A DNA stretch of 10,044 bases from the NCBI GenBank assembly GCA_902472555.1, contig CABROF010000093.1, forward strand, positions 1 through 10,044, read 5' to 3'. The stretch comes from UMGS1851 sp900555605 (GTDB lineage: Bacteria; Bacillota; Clostridia; UBA1212; UBA1255). Position numbers and translations under genes: made by a program. The notes beneath the pieces are model-generated. The model saw nothing but the letters and a program-made list of their open reading frames with translations. It was not told the origin of the DNA and did not search any database. Every line of letters begins with the position of its first letter. Within the stretch, counting starts at the first letter, position 1. Shown here in pieces: positions 6,765 to 10,044 of this stretch.

Positions 6765-7472
6765 ATGGGAACACCGCATAACAAAGCAAAAAAAGGAGAA
6801 ATCGCAGAAATCGTGCTGATGCCAGGCGATCCGCTGCGTGCAAAATGGATCGCGGAAGAATTTCTGGATGAACCGGTGTGTTTCAATGATATTCGGAGTA
6901 TGCTGGGATATACAGGGTTTTATAAAGGAAAACGGATCTCGGTGATGGGATCCGGCATGGGAATGCCTTCTATGGGAATCTATTCCTATGAGTTGTTTCA
7001 TACCTACGATGCGGAAGCAATTATCCGTGTGGGCTCCGCCGGCGTGATCCGGGAGGACTTGCACTTGGGAGATGTAATCCTTGCTATGGGGGCCTGCACC
7101 AATTCCAATTATGCCGCCCAGTACCGTCTGCCCGGCTTTTTTGCGCCGATTGCGGACTATACACTGCTGTCAAATGCTGCTGCCGCAGCCCGGCGGCTGA
7201 ACATTCCTGCGGCAATCGGAAATGTACTGTCCTCAGACACATTTTATACAGATGATAAGGAAAATGATCTGGTTTGGCAGAAAATGCATGTGCTTGCCGT
7301 GGAGATGGAAGCCGCGTCCCTGTATATGAATGCGGCCAGAGCCGGCAAAAAAGCGTTGTGTATTTTAACCGCTTCGGATAATATTATATCAGGAGAGGGA
7401 TTATCGGCGCAGCAGCGTGTCGCGGGCTTCCGCAATATGATTCTTACTGCACTGGAGTCCTTATTTTCATGA
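6765..7472 (+). CDS. deoD: Purine nucleoside phosphorylase, DeoD type
   Basis: This 235-residue cytosolic enzyme splits purine (deoxy)ribonucleosides with phosphate to give free base and (deoxy)ribose 1-phosphate, for purine salvage. It belongs to the hexameric NP-I family. By hand alignment the E. coli active-site residues are all present, each shifted by one: H5, G21 and R25 (in MPGDPLRA), R44, R88 and S91 (RVGSAG), F160 and Y161, the VEMEA segment with E180-M181-E182, S204 and D205 (TASDNI), and R218. D205 is the residue that lets the bacterial hexameric enzyme accept adenosine as well as 6-oxopurines. CGGAGGG (6751-6757) sets the start seven bases on. Only 16 bases separate it from ntpD, so it is probably read from the ATPase operon. 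I see no function in ion pumping. Confidence 0.96.
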   Translation: MGTPHNKAKKGEIAEIVLMPGDPLRAKWIAEEFLDEPVCFNDIRSMLGYTGFYKGKRISVMGSGMGMPSMGIYSYELFHTYDAEAIIRVGSAGVIREDLHLGDVILAMGACTNSNYAAQYRLPGFFAPIADYTLLSNAAAAARRLNIPAAIGNVLSSDTFYTDDKENDLVWQKMHVLAVEMEAASLYMNAARAGKKALCILTASDNIISGEGLSAQQRVAGFRNMILTALESLFS

Positions 7473-7475
7473 AAC

Positions 7476-7480
7476 GGAGG
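7476..7480 (+). promoter_or_regulatory. Widely spaced ribosome binding site of pepD
   Basis: A perfect GGAGG stands 14 bases before the ATG at 7495, longer than the usual five to nine. No in-frame ATG, GTG or TTG lies between them, and the next in-frame ATG (7516) is further away. The start at 7495 is therefore still the best choice, perhaps with lower efficiency. Confidence 0.5.
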
Positions 7481-7494
7481 ATCTGGTATTCGCT

Positions 7495-8979
7495 ATGATC
7501 GACTGTACAAGAGTAATGGAATTATTTAAAGAAATCAGCCGTATTCCGAGAGGGTCGGGAAACCGGGAGCCTATCTCGGAATATTTCGTTTCTTTTGCAA
7601 AAAGAAACGGACTTCCTTTTCTGCGGGACACACTCCGAAACGTCCTGATAACCAAACCGGCGGCGCATGGGATGGAACAGGCCCCGGCGCTGATTCTGCA
7701 GGCGCATATGGATATGGTCTGCGTACAGGATGCAGATGTCTGTCATGACTTTTTAAAAGATCCGATTGATTTGTATGTAGATGATACGGGCTGGATTCGG
7801 GCAAACGGTACCTCGCTGGGCGCCGATGACGGCCTGGCAGTGGCGCTTATGCTGGCTGTACTGGAGGATTCCGGGCTGCGAGGGCCGAAGCTTGAATGCC
7901 TTTTTACAGTGGACGAGGAAACCGATATGGTGGGTGCGAAAGGCTTTGATACCTCTGTGCTCACGGGAAGGTATGTAATAAATTTAGACGAAGAACGGGA
8001 TGCATATATCACTGTGAGCTCTGCCGGAATTGCAGACGTCCGGATCGGATTCCCGCTGAATCGCATTACAGAGCCTTTCAGCAGGAATGACTCGGTCAGC
8101 GTAATGGCGGTTTCCGTGGACGGACTTCGAGGCGGTCACTCGGGCATCGATATCCATCTAAAGCGGCTCAACGCTTTGCAGGTTCTGTCCGCGCTTGCAG
8201 ATCTGGTGCGGAGCAGAGCCGGAGCGTCCTTCCGCCTGCTTAAGATAGAAGGCGGTACCCATATGAATGCGATTCCAAAGGCCGGTGAAATGATTTTTTC
8301 CTTTGCGGCAAGCCTTGAGGAAGATATCTTTCAGATTGTTTCCGATTTTTTTAGTGATTTAACAGATAGTACTGGCGAGTTGGAACCGGATATGATATAC
8401 TTTTGCCGTCTGCTTGAAGACCGTGAGTCGGCGACATGGCCGCCGACTGTCTTTCAGGCGGATTTTACAGATCAATTATTATCCTTTATGCGGCAATGCC
8501 CGTCAGGCGTACTTTCCATGTCTTCCGCCTTTTCCGATTTGGTTGAGACCTCTGCCAACTTCGGACGTGTTGTGACGGCGGATGAGATGCTCTGGCTGTG
8601 GATCAGCTTCAGAAGTTCAGAGGATGCGGCGCTTGACCGGTACGTGCAGCAGTTTGAAGAGATCGGCGCGAAGATGGGCGGGAGAACCGAGGTTCCCTTC
8701 CGGGAGTACGGCTGGCCGTATCAGCCGAGGAGCCTGCTGGCGCCGTATGTAGCGGCGCAGTACCGGAAGGTTTTTGGGAAGGATCCAATTATCAAAGGGA
8801 TTCACGCAGGACTGGAGTGCGGTGTGTTCAGCAGACGCATTCCAGGTGCCGATATCATTGCGATGGGACCGAATATCGAACATCCGCATACCACGGGAGA
8901 ACGGGCGGAGCTTGCATCGCTTGAAAAGATTGCCGCGCTGCTGGGAAGGATTTTAGAGAACTTTGATCATTTGGAATAA
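7495..8979 (+). CDS. pepD: Aminoacyl-histidine dipeptidase (PepD, peptidase family M20)
   Basis: This is a 494-residue cytosolic metallopeptidase that cleaves dipeptides, classically Xaa-His such as carnosine, and in many bacteria a broad range of unblocked dipeptides. It uses two zinc ions. Visible M20 residues: H71 in LQAHMDMV with D73 two residues on, D111 in LGADDG, E141 (general base) and E142 in VDEETDMVGA, D165 in INLDEE, and H465 in the C-terminal IEHPHTTGE. The lid (dimerisation) domain includes GGHSGIDIH (213-221). HAGLECG (437-443) is the conserved second-half motif of PepD proteins. The length is near that of E. coli PepD (485). The gene has an unusually long ribosome-site spacing. 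It lies 22 bases after deoD and 53 before purL. The substrate range cannot be told from sequence. Confidence 0.95.
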   Translation: MIDCTRVMELFKEISRIPRGSGNREPISEYFVSFAKRNGLPFLRDTLRNVLITKPAAHGMEQAPALILQAHMDMVCVQDADVCHDFLKDPIDLYVDDTGWIRANGTSLGADDGLAVALMLAVLEDSGLRGPKLECLFTVDEETDMVGAKGFDTSVLTGRYVINLDEERDAYITVSSAGIADVRIGFPLNRITEPFSRNDSVSVMAVSVDGLRGGHSGIDIHLKRLNALQVLSALADLVRSRAGASFRLLKIEGGTHMNAIPKAGEMIFSFAASLEEDIFQIVSDFFSDLTDSTGELEPDMIYFCRLLEDRESATWPPTVFQADFTDQLLSFMRQCPSGVLSMSSAFSDLVETSANFGRVVTADEMLWLWISFRSSEDAALDRYVQQFEEIGAKMGGRTEVPFREYGWPYQPRSLLAPYVAAQYRKVFGKDPIIKGIHAGLECGVFSRRIPGADIIAMGPNIEHPHTTGERAELASLEKIAALLGRILENFDHLE

Positions 8980-9022
8980 AGGGCTGCAAACGCGCCGGCT
9001 GATGCTGCAGAACATACGAAAT

Positions 9023-9028
9023 GGAGGA
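9023..9028 (+). promoter_or_regulatory. Ribosome binding site deciding the purL start
   Basis: GGAGGA sits four bases before ATG 9033. It lies inside the reading frame that would begin at ATG 9021, which makes the earlier ATG an unlikely start. Confidence 0.7.
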
Positions 9029-9032
9029 ACAA

Positions 9033-10044
9033 ATGAGCGTACGACGTATATTTGTTGAAAAACGGCAGGGAATGAATGTAGAAGCAATCGGAATACAGAA
9101 TGATCTGTCTTCGAATCTCGGTATTCGGGGCTTAAAGCAGGTAAGACTGCTGAACCGGTATGATGTAGAAGGCATCAGCGACGCGGAATTTGAGGCGGCA
9201 AAGAATCTTGTGTTTTCGGAACCAAATGCGGATTTGATATATGAGGAGGCATTTGAAGCACCTAAAGGCGCAAGGGCCTTTGCTGTGGAGTACCTGCCGG
9301 GACAATATGACCAGCGAGCGGATTCCGCCGCACAGTGCATACAGATTTTAACGCAGAAGGAACGCCCGGCGGTGCGTGCCGCGCGGGTTTATATTTTAGA
9401 AGGTGATATTTCAGAGGCGGAGCTGCGGCAGATCAAAAGTTACTGTATCAATCCGGTTGAGTCGAGAGAGGCGGAGGCTGAAAAGCCCGATACGCTGACC
9501 ATGCGGCTTGTACAGCCGGAGCAGGTGCCAGTGCTGACCGGATTCTGCGGACTGACGGATCGTGCGGTTTCGGCGCTGCGTGAGGAGATGGGACTTGCCA
9601 TGTCTGCAGAGGATCTCTGCTTCTGCAGAACATATTTTGCACAGACAGAGCGGCGCGATCCGACGATGACGGAAATCCGGGTGATTGATACATATTGGTC
9701 CGATCATTGCCGTCATACCACCTTTTTGACCAGACTAAGGGAGACTGTTTTTGCAGACGAAACTGCAGAGCCTGTGCGCCGGGCGTATGCGGAATACCTG
9801 AAGGCCCGGGAGACCGTATACGGAGAACGTACCGCTCAAAAGGAAATCTGTTTGATGGATATTGCCACAATGGGCATGAAATATTTGAAAAAAACCGGGA
9901 AGATCAATGATCTGGATGAATCTGAGGAAATCAATGCCTGCAGCATTCGCGTGCAGGCTGAAATGGACGGCAGACAGGAAGACTGGCTGGTGATGTTCAA
10001 AAATGAAACCCACAATCATCCAACGGAAATCGAGCCTTTTGGCG
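9033..10044 (+). CDS. purL: Phosphoribosylformylglycinamidine synthase, N-terminal part (partial)
   Basis: These are the first 337 codons of a FGAM synthase, running off the window with no stop. The enzyme turns FGAR, glutamine and ATP into FGAM, the fourth step of purine biosynthesis. The fragment begins with the PurS-like domain (about 1-150), then a linker helix region. The FGAM synthase domain follows with two hallmark blocks: DTYWSDHCRHTTF (219-231) and FKNETHNHPTEIEPFG (322-337). The PurS-like N-terminus joined to the synthase shows the large single-chain form (about 1250 residues in Clostridia), not the split PurS/PurQ/PurL set of Bacillus. An in-frame ATG at 9021 overlaps the ribosome binding site GGAGGA (9023-9028), so ATG 9033 is the start. 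A PurR-type or riboswitch control element is not seen in the 53-base gap upstream. Confidence 0.95.
   Translation, partial: MSVRRIFVEKRQGMNVEAIGIQNDLSSNLGIRGLKQVRLLNRYDVEGISDAEFEAAKNLVFSEPNADLIYEEAFEAPKGARAFAVEYLPGQYDQRADSAAQCIQILTQKERPAVRAARVYILEGDISEAELRQIKSYCINPVESREAEAEKPDTLTMRLVQPEQVPVLTGFCGLTDRAVSALREEMGLAMSAEDLCFCRTYFAQTERRDPTMTEIRVIDTYWSDHCRHTTFLTRLRETVFADETAEPVRRAYAEYLKARETVYGERTAQKEICLMDIATMGMKYLKKTGKINDLDESEEINACSIRVQAEMDGRQEDWLVMFKNETHNHPTEIEPFG

Noticed and set aside
6788..6797. A7 tract followed by GGAG near the deoD start, resembling a -1 slippery site or internal ribosome site
   Set aside because: The -1 frame meets a stop within about 30 codons, no suitable start follows at normal spacing, and the main frame encodes a complete enzyme.
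8980..9032. Possible terminator or purine-responsive element between pepD and purL
   Set aside because: GCCGGC and two TGCAG-like words are present, but there is no stable stem with a U-run, no recognisable PurR box and no room for a purine riboswitch.

Overview
This window is an ordinary but almost complete stretch of a bacterial V-type (A/V-type) ATP synthase operon, followed without a visible break by three metabolic genes. Every gene is on the plus strand. The host is most likely an anaerobic member of the Bacillota, probably Clostridia. Four things point there: the Enterococcus hirae ntp-like gene order, strong GGAGG ribosome binding sites on most genes, a PepD-type dipeptidase, and the large single-chain PurL. 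GC content is intermediate (my impression is about 50 percent). The genus cannot be told from the sequence alone.

Layout: the 3' end of ntpI (1-230), a non-coding leader of 89 bases, ntpK (320-841), ntpE (860-1444), ntpC (1460-2485), the gene for subunit F (2550-2870; ntpG in Enterococcus naming), ntpA (2923-4692), ntpB (4720-6090), ntpD (6116-6748), deoD (6765-7472), pepD (7495-8979) and the 5' third or less of purL (9033 to the window edge). Intergenic gaps are 15 to 89 bases. I found no rho-independent terminator and no convincing internal promoter, so the set may be transcribed together, although the pepD-purL gap could hide a promoter.

How the genes work together: NtpA and NtpB form the hexameric nucleotide-binding head. 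NtpD and subunit F form the rotating central stalk, and NtpC couples that stalk to the membrane rotor ring of NtpK. NtpE is part of the peripheral stalk, and NtpI is the membrane stator that carries the ion path. The partner of NtpE in the peripheral stalk is not seen and is expected upstream. All five Na+-binding residues known from the E. hirae rotor are present in NtpK, so this is probably a sodium-coupled machine. The three downstream genes encode a DeoD-type purine nucleoside phosphorylase, an M20 aminoacyl-histidine dipeptidase, and FGAM synthase of purine biosynthesis.

No mobile element, CRISPR array, tRNA, rRNA or toxin/defence gene was seen. There is no gene-free stretch over 300 bases. 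I did not find an undescribed system here; the findings listed are modest observations.
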